From NCBI GenBank assembly GCA_039969155.1, contig JBDVOJ010000108.1, forward strand, positions 29,238 to 93,237: 64,000 nt of DNA, written 5' to 3'. Made by a program: the position numbers and the translations under genes. This document shows positions 1 through 9,134 of the stretch, piece after piece. The notes under the pieces were generated by a model. That model was not told where the DNA came from. It did no database searches and worked only from the letters and a program-made list of their open reading frames with translations. Numbering within the stretch: position 1 is the first letter of the stretch; every line of letters begins with the position of its first letter. The DNA is from GCA-002733465 sp039969155. Lineage in GTDB: Bacteria; Pseudomonadota; Gammaproteobacteria; Enterobacterales; Kangiellaceae.

Positions 1-257
1 AACTTAGTGGCTTCTATTTTTATAAACGGAGCATTAGCTAGCTTGGCTAAACGTCGGGCAATTTCCGTTTTTCCAACACCGGTTGGACCGATCATTAAAA
101 TATTTTTTGGAGTGATTTCATTTCGCAAGTCATCTTTAACCTGCATTCGTCGCCAGCGGTTTCTTAAAGCAATAGCGACCGATTTCTTGGCATCATTTTG
201 TCCAATGATATGCTTATCTAATTCGTGAACTATTTCACGCGGAGTCATTTGTGACAT
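1..257 (-). CDS. hslU: HslU, ATPase subunit of the HslUV protease (5' part only)
   Basis: The reverse strand encodes about 85 N-terminal residues starting MSQMTPREIVHELDKHIIGQ, and the gene continues past the left edge of the window. The Walker A motif GPTGVGKTE is visible near residue 63. HslU is the AAA+ unfoldase that feeds substrates into the HslV chamber in the cytoplasm. It lies directly downstream of hslV on the same strand with a gap of about 90 bases, the usual hslVU operon order. A second in-frame ATG three codons in (248) is an alternative start. The identification is secure; the rest of the protein cannot be judged. Confidence 0.93.
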   Translation of the reverse strand, partial: MSQMTPREIVHELDKHIIGQNDAKKSVAIALRNRWRRMQVKDDLRNEITPKNILMIGPTGVGKTEIARRLAKLANAPFIKIEATK

Positions 258-349
258 GTTTTTGGTCCAGTGTTTTTACTTTCTACCACTTATGTGGCGA
301 TGTACAAGTTAATAAAATGAGCCGTGCATGGCTGGGTCTTGGTGATATC

Positions 350-892
350 TTAGAGACAATCGAGTTCTTCAATCGTGTGATTGTGATTGGTGTAGACGCA
401 AATATCCCCAGCTATTTTCAATCCAGATTCAACAATTTCGCGAGCATCCAGCTCTGTTTTATCTAGTAGTGCGCGAGCAGCCGATTGAGCAAACGGTCCA
501 CCTGACCCGATTGCCATAAGACTGTCTTCGGGTTCGATAACATCACCATTACCAGTGATAATTAGAGAGTGTTCTTTATCAGCGACCGCTAATAATGCTT
601 CCAACTTGCGTAACATGCGATCGGTTCGCCAATCTTTTGCAAGTTCAACCGCAGAACGCATTAATTTACCCTGATATTTCTCTAGCTTGGCTTCGAAACG
701 CTCGAACAAAGTGAAAGCATCGGCAGTTCCTCCAGCAAATCCTGCAATGACTTGGTTGTGATAAAGACGACGCACTTTACGCGCATTGCCTTTCATGACT
801 GTATTTCCCATTGATACTTGGCCGTCGCCGCCGATGACAACTTTGCCATTTCGACGAACTGAGAGAATGGTTGTTCCGCGATATTGTTCCAA
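350..892 (-). CDS. hslV: HslV, peptidase subunit of the HslUV protease
   Basis: The 180-residue protein has the proteasome-beta-like HslV fold. A threonine pair follows the short leader MEQYRG, so the mature enzyme would begin at Thr7 as the N-terminal nucleophile. GGDGQVSMGNTVMKGNARKV and IGSGGPFAQSAARAL are typical HslV blocks. With HslU it forms the ATP-dependent cytoplasmic protease that degrades misfolded and regulatory proteins. Many family members carry only Met before the catalytic Thr, so this one needs a slightly longer propeptide removed. It is first in the hslVU operon. Confidence 0.95.
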   Translation of the reverse strand: MEQYRGTTILSVRRNGKVVIGGDGQVSMGNTVMKGNARKVRRLYHNQVIAGFAGGTADAFTLFERFEAKLEKYQGKLMRSAVELAKDWRTDRMLRKLEALLAVADKEHSLIITGNGDVIEPEDSLMAIGSGGPFAQSAARALLDKTELDAREIVESGLKIAGDICVYTNHNHTIEELDCL

Positions 893-983
893 GTTTCACT
901 CCGATTGGTATAGATGATTTTAGTAGCGCATCGCACCTTTTTGGGTACAAAATAATGGTTTTTCAAGGTCTGATATTAAAAAT

Positions 984-1009
984 AACCCGCGAGTAGAGCC
1001 TCGCAGGTT
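984..1009 (-). terminator. Rho-independent terminator of yejK
   Basis: Read on the minus strand, arms AACCTGCGAG and CTCGCGGGTT pair with one mismatch around a six-base loop, followed by ATTTTTAA. The hairpin overlaps the yejK stop codon and ends transcription before hslV. Confidence 0.6.
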
Positions 1010-2018
1010 AATCTTGCTGTTTCTTTAAATATTTTGACAGTTGTGCCTGCAAAGATTTTGGTACTTGGTTGAAGGTTAGACTTCCGGAGGCCGGATCATA
1101 AGTGATGCTGTCTTCCATTCTATCCGAGGAGAAGCTAATGCTCAGATCTTTTTCTCGACCGTAAAAGCGAACGTATTTTTTTAAACTATTGCGATGGGCG
1201 TAGATTTCTTGCTTGGGCGTTTCGAGGTTCTCGGCGACAAAACTAGAAAATTTATCAGGTTGTTGTTCATCTAGTACTTGCGACAAAGAATCAAAATTGA
1301 TCGGATTTCCATTCATGTCTTGATCAACACAGTAATTGACGATGGTATTTTTAGCCTGATTACTTTGGTCTTTTTCCAGTGATTCGGTGTATTGATCAAC
1401 GATTTCTAAGAACTCGTTGGTTTGTTGTTGTAAATTTACTCCGGCAATAAAACCACTAAATTGAGTGAATGCATGAGCCAAGTCGTTGTTTCCGCGACTT
1501 ATTTGAAAGGTTAGATACTGTTGCCAATCCTTCACTTGCCACTGCGAAAAATCAAGCTTCAGTACATAGTTGATCTTACTGGCATTGACGTATGAAAGGT
1601 CGACAACATCCAGCGCCGAGTCAACATACTGGGCATCGGAATGAGTTAGCCAATAAAGATAAAAATATTGGTGCTCCATTAGCTCCTCAATGACAAAGAG
1701 TAAATGGCCAGAGAAAGGCTCTTTGTGGTCCGATAGCTGGATTTTCAATTGTTCTGCCATTTTTTGGGTTACAGAAACGAATCCCATCTCTTCTTGCTGC
1801 AGTTTGGTCAACCATGCTGGTAGGGGGTTATCTCCCATTTCTGGGTCAAAAAGCCCATATTGTCGGGTTGCGCTTCGTTGTAGGGCTTGTTTTAACTGCA
1901 CAAATAATGAGACTGCTGGCCCCTCAAGCGAATTTTCTTCATTTCGAAGATTAATTTTCACTTCTTCGTTTTCGGCGGCTAACGAAATAGAATGAATAAT
2001 ACAATGTTTAATAGACAT
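1008..2018 (-). CDS. yejK: Nucleoid-associated protein, YejK/NdpA family
   Basis: The 336-residue protein matches the 37 kDa nucleoid-associated protein family in length and in its start MSIKHCIIHSISL. The middle part (about residues 100-190, with HLLFVIEEL and SKINYVLKLDF) and the C-terminal part are typical of the family. Members bind the chromosome in the cytoplasm; their precise role is poorly known. The gene stands alone on the minus strand upstream of hslVU and has its own terminator. No signal peptide or membrane segment is present. Confidence 0.88.
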   Translation of the reverse strand: MSIKHCIIHSISLAAENEEVKINLRNEENSLEGPAVSLFVQLKQALQRSATRQYGLFDPEMGDNPLPAWLTKLQQEEMGFVSVTQKMAEQLKIQLSDHKEPFSGHLLFVIEELMEHQYFYLYWLTHSDAQYVDSALDVVDLSYVNASKINYVLKLDFSQWQVKDWQQYLTFQISRGNNDLAHAFTQFSGFIAGVNLQQQTNEFLEIVDQYTESLEKDQSNQAKNTIVNYCVDQDMNGNPINFDSLSQVLDEQQPDKFSSFVAENLETPKQEIYAHRNSLKKYVRFYGREKDLSISFSSDRMEDSITYDPASGSLTFNQVPKSLQAQLSKYLKKQQD

Positions 2019-2221
2019 AGTTTTCTTGAGTAGGTATTAAGAATTCGAAAGGAAAGCAGTATAAATGATTTTTATTTCAATGTCGGTGGTCTAGCGACAA
2101 GTAATTCATATTACAGCGATGGTATTACGGAGCTAGCACTGAATTAAATTGAATTCTACTCTTAGTGGACTAGTATTAATAAATGAAAGACAGGCCAAAC
2201 CAATTTTAAATATGGTTATTA

Positions 2222-3193
2222 ATGAAGCGCACCAATAAAGAAATATTACTGCTGGTATTAAGTTTGATTGCTGCTGTCAGCATCGGTAGCTTTGCCATTA
2301 TAAGATTCGCTAACTATGAATGGCTGATAGGCGGTTTCGATTTCATCGTGTGTATAGGCATGCTTTTGATTGCATACTACGTATACACCACACAAAAAGT
2401 AGCTATGCCAAGTGTCGTGTTGGCGGTGGTTACTTGTATAGCTGCTATTGCTACGGTTCAAATCCAAGGCGTTGAAAACATTAATTGGGCCTATCCAGCA
2501 CTGGTTTCCGCTTTTTATTTACTTTCGCCTAAAAGAGCAATATTGTTAAGTCTATTTACGGTAGTGCTAATTTCTCCGGTGCTTTTAGAAGGGCTTTCGT
2601 GGCTAAAATTTATAAGTTCCATGACGACATTATTTATGACGTGTCTATTTGGCTATTTCTTTTCGAAAAGTGTGTTGGAGCAGCATGAACAGCTTTCTGA
2701 GATGGCAACCAAAGACTCGTTAACAGGAGTGGGAAATCGCAGGGCACTCGATCACAAGTTAATTGAGTTATTGGCGGCTCAAGCTCGTAAACCCTCAGAA
2801 TTGTCACTAATTTTGTTAGATTTAGATCACTTCAAAAAGGTCAATGATGATTTCGGACATATGGTGGGTGATCAGATATTGATTCGTATAACCGAGATTA
2901 TCGCCGGCCGAATAAGAGCTACTGATGCGCTCTATCGGTTTGGCGGAGAAGAGTTTGTGATTGTGCCGCTAGAATTGGATTTAAAGCATGCGGCACGTTT
3001 AGCAGAGCAGCTACGGATTTTAGTTGAGAATCACGAGTTGGTCACCGAACAGCCGATAACTATTTCACTTGGCGTGGCGCAATACATTAGTGGAGAAACT
3101 AGTAATGCATGGCTAAATCGCGCTGATGAGGCTCTTTATCGAGCGAAAAACTCTGGTAGAAATCAAGTGTGTATGGCAAAAGACCAAGTTTAG
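2222..3193 (+). CDS. Membrane-bound diguanylate cyclase (GGDEF)
   Basis: The N-terminal 150 residues are hydrophobic, with five or six predicted membrane helices and no recognised sensor domain. The GGDEF domain follows (about 160-320): KDSLTGVGNRRALD, LDLDHFKKVNDDFGH, then the active-site GGEEF near residues 241-245. RATD lies five residues upstream of GGEEF and fits the RxxD inhibitory site, so feedback inhibition by cyclic di-GMP is expected. The enzyme would make c-di-GMP from two GTP at the inner membrane. There is no EAL domain. It is convergent with the LysR gene, 11 bases away. Confidence 0.9.
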   Translation: MKRTNKEILLLVLSLIAAVSIGSFAIIRFANYEWLIGGFDFIVCIGMLLIAYYVYTTQKVAMPSVVLAVVTCIAAIATVQIQGVENINWAYPALVSAFYLLSPKRAILLSLFTVVLISPVLLEGLSWLKFISSMTTLFMTCLFGYFFSKSVLEQHEQLSEMATKDSLTGVGNRRALDHKLIELLAAQARKPSELSLILLDLDHFKKVNDDFGHMVGDQILIRITEIIAGRIRATDALYRFGGEEFVIVPLELDLKHAARLAEQLRILVENHELVTEQPITISLGVAQYISGETSNAWLNRADEALYRAKNSGRNQVCMAKDQV

Positions 3194-3204
3194 GATTGTG
3201 TAGA

Positions 3205-4104
3205 CTAATCAGTTCTCAGTTCTGCCTGTTGCGCCAGAAGTTTTTCTATAAATTTTTGACCCGTCTTACCCAGCGGATTGTCCGCTCGCCATACTAAGTG
3301 TGGAGTAAAACTGAATCGAGACCCATGTTGGTAATTTACTTCGACTAACTGACCTGTTTTAAGCGTTTTTTCCACTAAATAGAGCGGCATCCAACCAAAA
3401 CCTATCCCTGCCAATAATGCCTGTTTTTTACTTTGAAAGTCACTGAGATAAAACATCTTCTCACCGCCAAAATGCATGTGCTCAACTTCATAAAGTTCTT
3501 GGTCGCTTGAATCGTGGACGCTCAGTTCAATGTGCTGCTGTAAGTTATTTAAGTCGACCTGCACGAGACTGGCTAACGGGTGACTGTGCGATACACAAAG
3601 TAAACATTCAACTTCTGGCAGAGCTTGTGAAAGCAGTTGAGTGGAAGCTTGATACTCTTTTACTATCATTAAATCAGCTTTGTTTTGTTCAAAACGATGT
3701 TGGACTCCACCCAGATATTCCATGGTCAGTGAAATTTTAGTCGGTACATCTTCATCGATCAGAGTCCGAATTACTGACATTATTGAAGAAATCTCGAGAA
3801 TTCCGTCCACTACGACTTCAAAACTAGGCTCCCACTCTTCGCCAAGTTGTCTGGCTAGTTGTTCGATATTTTCAGCTTGGGCCAACAATCTTCGACCTTC
3901 TGCTAATATCACCTTACCCGCTTCAGTTAGTTCTGCTCTGTACTGACTTCGATCGAAAATCGCAATATCTAAGTTACTTTCCAGCTTTCGAATTTGATAA
4001 CTAACCGCTGATTGCGCTCGGTGCAAGGTTTTAGCTGCACCAGAAAAGCTGCCTTTTTGGACGATAGTGTCCAATACCTTTACTGAGTCTAAGTCGAGTT
4101 TCAT
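3205..4104 (-). CDS. LysR-family transcriptional regulator
   Basis: The 299-residue protein has a LysR winged helix-turn-helix at residues 3-62 (GSFSGAAKTLHRAQSAVSYQIRKLE) followed by a periplasmic-binding-protein-like effector domain (about 90-295). LysR regulators often control a divergent neighbour. Here the divergent gene, 213 bases away, is the truncated solute-binding protein at 4318, but there is no direct sign that it is the target. The ligand is unknown. Confidence 0.88.
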   Translation of the reverse strand: MKLDLDSVKVLDTIVQKGSFSGAAKTLHRAQSAVSYQIRKLESNLDIAIFDRSQYRAELTEAGKVILAEGRRLLAQAENIEQLARQLGEEWEPSFEVVVDGILEISSIMSVIRTLIDEDVPTKISLTMEYLGGVQHRFEQNKADLMIVKEYQASTQLLSQALPEVECLLCVSHSHPLASLVQVDLNNLQQHIELSVHDSSDQELYEVEHMHFGGEKMFYLSDFQSKKQALLAGIGFGWMPLYLVEKTLKTGQLVEVNYQHGSRFSFTPHLVWRADNPLGKTGQKFIEKLLAQQAELRTD

Positions 4105-4317
4105 TGGGTCAGCATATTATCTAATAATCGAATGGTATCTAGCACTTTACCATATGAATAATCGATATGTTATGGGGAATTTAAACAATAATGGGAATAA
4201 AGGGCGTGGTCTCCGTTCAAGAAACCTAGCAAAATATAATACAAAATTGGAATAAATGGATATATTTGCGCCTAGAAGCGTAAACTGGTTGAACGATTAT
4301 GGAAGCTTTCAAGTACT

Positions 4318-4932
4318 ATGAAGCGCTTACTGATCACGACTTTTATTCCTATCTTCCTGCTATTCAATAGCTTGTTGCTGTTATCAGTTCCTATAGTCGC
4401 TGAACCTCAAGCGAAATCTCAACTGCCAGAAGTTCCGTGTCAGCTTTCTATGGGACTGTCTGAGTGGTTACCTTATCAGTCGATTTCAGATTCAGGCATA
4501 CCTAGTGGGTTCCAAATTGACTTGCTAAAACAAATCACAGCAGAGGCAGGTTGTGAATTCAGCTACCAGTCGGTTAAGTCTTCTGAGGGAATTGAATCGG
4601 TGGCCACCGGTAAACTTGATGTTAGGATGAATGCAACCCCATCCGATGAGCGAAGGGAGTTCGCCAATTTTAGTATCCCATATCGGAACGAGTTTATGTT
4701 GTTGTATTCAACTCCAGCTTGGTTGCAACGCTGTCAGACCATGAGCCTAAGAGAACTAATAGAGCGAGGTTTTCGATTAGCAGTGCAAAAAGGTGTGGTG
4801 TTTGGGAAAGAATTGCGAGATATTCAAGCCAATCCGGTACTCAATCGAAAATTGATTTACATAAACAATGATTCGCCGCATGTCGATTTGGTAAATCAGC
4901 TGAATTTAGATGGCATTATTGAAGACGCTTAA
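4318..4932 (+). CDS. Substrate-binding (SBP_bac_3-like) protein, C-terminally truncated
   Basis: The 204-residue protein starts with a signal peptide (MKRLLITTFIPIFLLFNSLL) followed by a family-3 solute-binding domain. It is closely related to the next gene (5068): both share a WLPYQ motif, a NATPS-ERR motif, FSIPYRNEF and LDGII(E/D)D. The protein stops right after LDGIIEDA, where the paralogue goes on for about 60 more residues. The following 135 bases in all three frames do not resemble the missing end, so a deletion rather than a simple frameshift is likely. It may be a decaying duplicate. No ABC permease or ATPase gene lies nearby. Confidence 0.7.
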   Translation: MKRLLITTFIPIFLLFNSLLLLSVPIVAEPQAKSQLPEVPCQLSMGLSEWLPYQSISDSGIPSGFQIDLLKQITAEAGCEFSYQSVKSSEGIESVATGKLDVRMNATPSDERREFANFSIPYRNEFMLLYSTPAWLQRCQTMSLRELIERGFRLAVQKGVVFGKELRDIQANPVLNRKLIYINNDSPHVDLVNQLNLDGIIEDA

Positions 4933-5067
4933 GACCTCAATGGCCGTATTTCGAATCCCGCGTTTTTTTGCAAATGGCTGATAATAAAGGTGGGTACTAT
5001 TTTTATCGTGTAAAACCCCTGTTTTACGACTAAGCTTAGTTTAGTACTCCATTCCTTCGAACTCTAA

Positions 5068-5850
5068 ATGAACATCGTAATTATTAGAAATCGATCATTC
5101 TTAACAGCCTTTATGGGTCTATGCCTGTTGGTAGCTAATTCATTAAGTGCTGCCTCTTCATGCAACCTTACTTTAGGTATGTCAAATTGGTTGCCCTATC
5201 AAGCAATATCTGAAAGCGGAGAACCGCATGGGTTGCAGGTCGAATTAATCGAACAGATAGCAACACAAGCCAAATGTACTCTCAAATATCGTTCAATGAC
5301 CTTTCAAGCCGGTTTAAAAGAGCTGGAGCAAGGAACAGTCGATTTTCTGGTTAACGCAACTCCCTCTGAAGAGCGAAGTAAAATCGCACTATTTAGTATT
5401 CCTTATCGAAATGAATTCCTATTGCTTTATTCGACTCAGAAATATTTAGAAAAATGCCATCGAATGACGCTTGAGGAGTTAATTCGAGATGGCTTTCGAC
5501 TAGGTATTCAGTATCAACTTTACTATGGCGAAGAGCTAAGGTTAATCCAACAGTCGCCCGAACTAAACCGTTTGTTACGATATGTTGAAAGCAATATTCA
5601 GCATGTAGACTTAGTAGAAAGTGAAGATTTGGACGGAATAATTGATGACCCAGTGGTGGTTTCGTATCGTTCAACCATCATTCCGCAGCGCAGCGGTGTG
5701 CTAAAATCTTGTCCAATTCAGATTTCTACTTCGCCGGTTTCGTTGATGTTCAGCAAGAAATCTGTATCAAAAGAAATGGTCGAAAGATTCAACAGAGCGA
5801 TTCTCGCAGTACAAGCCACGCCTGAATATCGAAAACGTTGGAGCTGGTAA
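5068..5850 (+). CDS. Periplasmic substrate-binding protein, family 3
   Basis: The 260-residue protein has a signal peptide to about residue 28 and then a complete SBP_bac_3-type domain ending in VERFNRAILAVQATPEYRKR, the usual C-terminal helix of amino-acid-binding proteins. It is the intact paralogue of the truncated gene at 4318. No transporter partners are encoded beside it. Many marine gammaproteobacteria carry such orphan binding-like proteins, so a sensory or auxiliary role is as likely as transport. The ligand cannot be read from the sequence. Confidence 0.82.
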   Translation: MNIVIIRNRSFLTAFMGLCLLVANSLSAASSCNLTLGMSNWLPYQAISESGEPHGLQVELIEQIATQAKCTLKYRSMTFQAGLKELEQGTVDFLVNATPSEERSKIALFSIPYRNEFLLLYSTQKYLEKCHRMTLEELIRDGFRLGIQYQLYYGEELRLIQQSPELNRLLRYVESNIQHVDLVESEDLDGIIDDPVVVSYRSTIIPQRSGVLKSCPIQISTSPVSLMFSKKSVSKEMVERFNRAILAVQATPEYRKRWSW

Positions 5851-5889
5851 AGCAGAACGGTCAAAATTGTGCTCATTGATCGGGCTTCG

Positions 5890-8226
5890 CTAATTGCTGT
5901 TTGCTAGCGCCTTAACACGTAACATTTTTCTATATTCAATAAAGTCCTTATCAGCGTTTGCCCAAGACTTTTCGGCATTAGCTATCGAGCTTCTAAAACC
6001 ATCCATGTTGCCTTCTTGCAAATAGCATTGAGATAATCGAAAGTGAGCGTGTGGTAATGATGGAAATAATGCGATGACTTTTAACAAATCTGCCTTAGCT
6101 TCCGACAAGTTACCAGTTTCTCGTTTGGCATTAGCCAGTAATACCTGTTGGCCTAGTATGCTCGATTCATTTTGAGTATTGACAATATTTCCAGAAATGG
6201 CATCAAGTGCTTTTTGATGCAATCCTACCGCTTGCTCATAATTGCCCTCCAGTTCAAAAATTAATGCCTGTGAACTATCTATGGCACTACTGAGCATAGG
6301 GTTTGGATAAGTCTTGATGTATTCAGTAAGCTTAGCCAAGGATTTCTTAGCGCTGGGCAGATCTTTAGCGAGTATATGTGCTGATACAGCACCCATTTCA
6401 ATAATACTATCAAGTGGAGGTTGCAATTGTTGTTTGACTTTTTCAAGCGATTCTAGGGACTGTTCAAAACGCCCTAGGTTGGCCTGAAACAAGCTTTCAC
6501 TAAAATCTAAGCTAAAGATTCTCATAATCGGCGGCAGATGTTGTGCGTGCTGTTTCATTCTCGTGATAGTTTCAAGCACTTTGGTGATCTGCCCGGTGGT
6601 TGTGTAATAGAAAACGTAACTTTGTAGAATTTCGAATTGTTGTTTGTCTGTGGTTGCATTGGCTAACAAATTGGCAAGTTTGTTTTCCGCGGCCTCAAAA
6701 TTCCCGATTTTCAAATCAAGCTGGGCAAGTCGGATCGCTGCTGTCAGGTTGTCCATTTCTAGCAGTAACACTCGATTATAGGTTTGTTTTGCCAGCTCAA
6801 ACTGTGAAGTTCTTTCGTAAATACTGGCGAGCTCTAACAAGCCATTATTATCTTGCGGATTAAGTCGAGTGTATTCCTGTTGAGTTTCGATGGCTCTTTC
6901 TAACTCACCTTTTAGCACGTAAAGGTTGGTCATATTCCTAATCACAGAGTCATCTGAGGGTGACAATAGGCGAAGTTGTTTTAAGCTGACTAACGCCTTA
7001 TCAAGATCAATTCCGGTTACTAGTAATAGACGAGACATTGTTTTATGCGCATCAATATCATCAGGAAATAGTTCTAACCACATATCATACACTTTCACTT
7101 GTGACTGATAGTCGCCTCTTAAACCATAGACCATGCCGCGATATAAAAACTTTTCTTCGGTGGTTAGTTTATATTCGTGTTTTAAGGCTTTAGATAAAGC
7201 TTGAGATGCTTCTTCTGCATTGCCCATTAACTGATTAGTCCGAGCCAAATGAGTGTATACATTTGTGAAGCTGAAGTCTTTCGCAACAGCCTGCTCTAGT
7301 AAAGCTTTTGATTGGACATAATCATTATTTAAGTCACGCGCAATTTTTGCTTCGATTAAATCTTTTATTGCCGGAAGTGATTCACTGGTGTGCTCTTTTA
7401 CTGGAAGGTCAGTGGTTTGCTCATTGATGTCAATCGGTACTCCGATGGACTTTTTGATGTTTACCGTTAAATCATCGATCAATGAAAACAGTTCTTTACC
7501 GGACGCAGAATGAGTAGCATATAACTTACCGGAAGCTACTTCATAAACATTAACTTCTAGAGTATAAAAATCATTATTATAGTCAAACTGACCTTCTAAC
7601 ATAAACTTGAGGAAGCGTTTTCTAGCCAATTCAAGTTGCAAAGACTTAGGCTCATTGGTGGCGTTGTCGTAACCTGCTTTTTGTAATCCCGATAATATAG
7701 TGTTAGAGGCAAATGGGGTAAACGAACTAACAAAAAGGCTGCGATCGATATCCCGACTAAGTAACCAGGCTAATCCATAGCGCATCCAATCTAGCTCTGG
7801 TTGTTGGCTCTTGTTTTTCCAAAAGAAACTGACTAGCTGACTTCTAAACTCTTGTTTTGAAACTTCATAGGTTTTAGTGTTGCCTTTCTCATCAATGACA
7901 ATTTTGGTTTCAGTTGCTGCTACTGGGGATACTAAGTAGAACATCGCAAGTATCGCGATAGCTAAATTGCTGGGTACAAATATAAAGGTCGTTTTCTTTA
8001 GAGGATCTTTGCCCGGTTTTCCGTATTGATACGCAAGTATCAATACCGATGGAATAAAACAGAGCATTCCGATAAAAATATAAGAGGTGATAGTATCTGG
8101 GGTATTGAATCGTTCAGTCATCCAGTCACCCATTTCAATCATCATCCAAGTCGCAGCAATATAAAGGCCTGCAATTTGAGGGACTCTTCTTTCAATAAGT
8201 TGTTTTACTAATGATTGTTCAGACAT
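5890..8226 (-). CDS. Membrane-anchored tetratricopeptide repeat protein
   Basis: The 778-residue protein begins with a module of about 100 residues carrying up to three membrane segments (about 15-33, 46-66, 82-100). A globular region (about 110-270) resembles the FlgO/TolB-N-like part found before TPRs in CadC/adenylate-cyclase-like proteins. Many TPR units follow from about 290 to 760 (for example NVYTHLARTNQLMGNAEEAS and HFRLSQCYLQEGNMDGFRSS). There is no DNA-binding, kinase or cyclase domain, so it is probably a scaffold. The gene stands alone on the minus strand, convergent with the solute-binding gene. Function unknown. Confidence 0.72.
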   Translation of the reverse strand: MSEQSLVKQLIERRVPQIAGLYIAATWMMIEMGDWMTERFNTPDTITSYIFIGMLCFIPSVLILAYQYGKPGKDPLKKTTFIFVPSNLAIAILAMFYLVSPVAATETKIVIDEKGNTKTYEVSKQEFRSQLVSFFWKNKSQQPELDWMRYGLAWLLSRDIDRSLFVSSFTPFASNTILSGLQKAGYDNATNEPKSLQLELARKRFLKFMLEGQFDYNNDFYTLEVNVYEVASGKLYATHSASGKELFSLIDDLTVNIKKSIGVPIDINEQTTDLPVKEHTSESLPAIKDLIEAKIARDLNNDYVQSKALLEQAVAKDFSFTNVYTHLARTNQLMGNAEEASQALSKALKHEYKLTTEEKFLYRGMVYGLRGDYQSQVKVYDMWLELFPDDIDAHKTMSRLLLVTGIDLDKALVSLKQLRLLSPSDDSVIRNMTNLYVLKGELERAIETQQEYTRLNPQDNNGLLELASIYERTSQFELAKQTYNRVLLLEMDNLTAAIRLAQLDLKIGNFEAAENKLANLLANATTDKQQFEILQSYVFYYTTTGQITKVLETITRMKQHAQHLPPIMRIFSLDFSESLFQANLGRFEQSLESLEKVKQQLQPPLDSIIEMGAVSAHILAKDLPSAKKSLAKLTEYIKTYPNPMLSSAIDSSQALIFELEGNYEQAVGLHQKALDAISGNIVNTQNESSILGQQVLLANAKRETGNLSEAKADLLKVIALFPSLPHAHFRLSQCYLQEGNMDGFRSSIANAEKSWANADKDFIEYRKMLRVKALANSN

Positions 8227-8330
8227 TTTCTTTTCTTATTAGTTAAGTTTAAGCTACTTGTAATAGAAGTTAACGGCTGCAGTATACTTTATTTATTGAG
8301 ATAGCGTTTAGCACTCTACTGCAAATTTAA

Positions 8331-8783
8331 TTACTTTGTTGGATCTTGTTTTTGTTCGGCGAAATCTTTGAAGTATTGCATAAATTTATACGATTCTTTT
8401 TTAAACAGTCCGGGCATGAGCCAGCCCATTAGCTTCATCATAAAGTTTTCGAATTTGAATTCATTTTGGGAAACCCATCGGGTGGTATTTTCATCAACAA
8501 TCTCAAATTGATTGATGACTTTGTTGTGAACGCCTTTTGAGTGATACTCCGCGATAAACTCTTCCGGAAAACTATTGCTGATTATCGTTTCCACCATCGT
8601 ACACTCCCGTTTGCCCATTTGGTAGACTATCCGAGATTTAGCACCTACTTCTCCTGGCTCGCCACTAAGGTGCTCAAAACTTATTAGCCCTGGCTGCCAC
8701 TTCTTAAGGTTTTCAGTACTGTTAAATAGCTTAATTACCCGATCTCTATTCAGATTAATATCGATATGCTGCTGATAGTTCAT
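8331..8783 (-). CDS. SRPBCC-family protein (polyketide cyclase/START-like)
   Basis: This 150-residue cytoplasmic protein has the N-terminal pattern of SRPBCC proteins (NLNRDRVIKLFNSTENLKKWQPGL, split here by family convention into helix and strand), a GEVGAKSRIVYQ stretch and a C-terminal helix ending in FKDFAEQKQ. The fold holds a hydrophobic ligand in a deep pocket; which ligand is not evident. It is divergent from typA with a 351-base gap and has no operon partner. Confidence 0.75.
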   Translation of the reverse strand: MNYQQHIDINLNRDRVIKLFNSTENLKKWQPGLISFEHLSGEPGEVGAKSRIVYQMGKRECTMVETIISNSFPEEFIAEYHSKGVHNKVINQFEIVDENTTRWVSQNEFKFENFMMKLMGWLMPGLFKKESYKFMQYFKDFAEQKQDPTK

Positions 8784-9134
8784 AGATAACGTTCTCCATA
8801 AGTAATCATTGTCTTAATACTAGCTATCATGATCTTTGACTATATCAATTAATCGCGACTATTTCGAATAGTAGTGCCAAGCTATGAAACTCAGTAGGAC
8901 TATCGATGAGTTACTCGATTGACTCTCTCCCTGAAAGCGCCAAGCATCCTTTAAGCGCATTATCATCGAGATTGACAATGGCAACTACGATAAACCACTC
9001 AGATTAGCTCATTTTTGAGCAAAAAGTCGCCAAAAACGGTGCTTTCCGACAGGATAAAGCGTAGAATACGCGCCTTTATTTTGAACGAGCATTTTTCGTT
9101 CGATTATTTGCTACAAATTTGAGGCACTCAGCCA
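8784..9134. other. Intergenic region between the SRPBCC gene and typA
   Basis: This 351-base divergent spacer must hold promoters for both flanking genes, but no convincing -35/-10 pair stands out. I see no open reading frame of coding character and no RNA gene. A short GCTCA-TTTT-TGAGC repeat lies in the middle (about 9006-9019) without a T-tract on the useful side. Confidence 0.5.
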
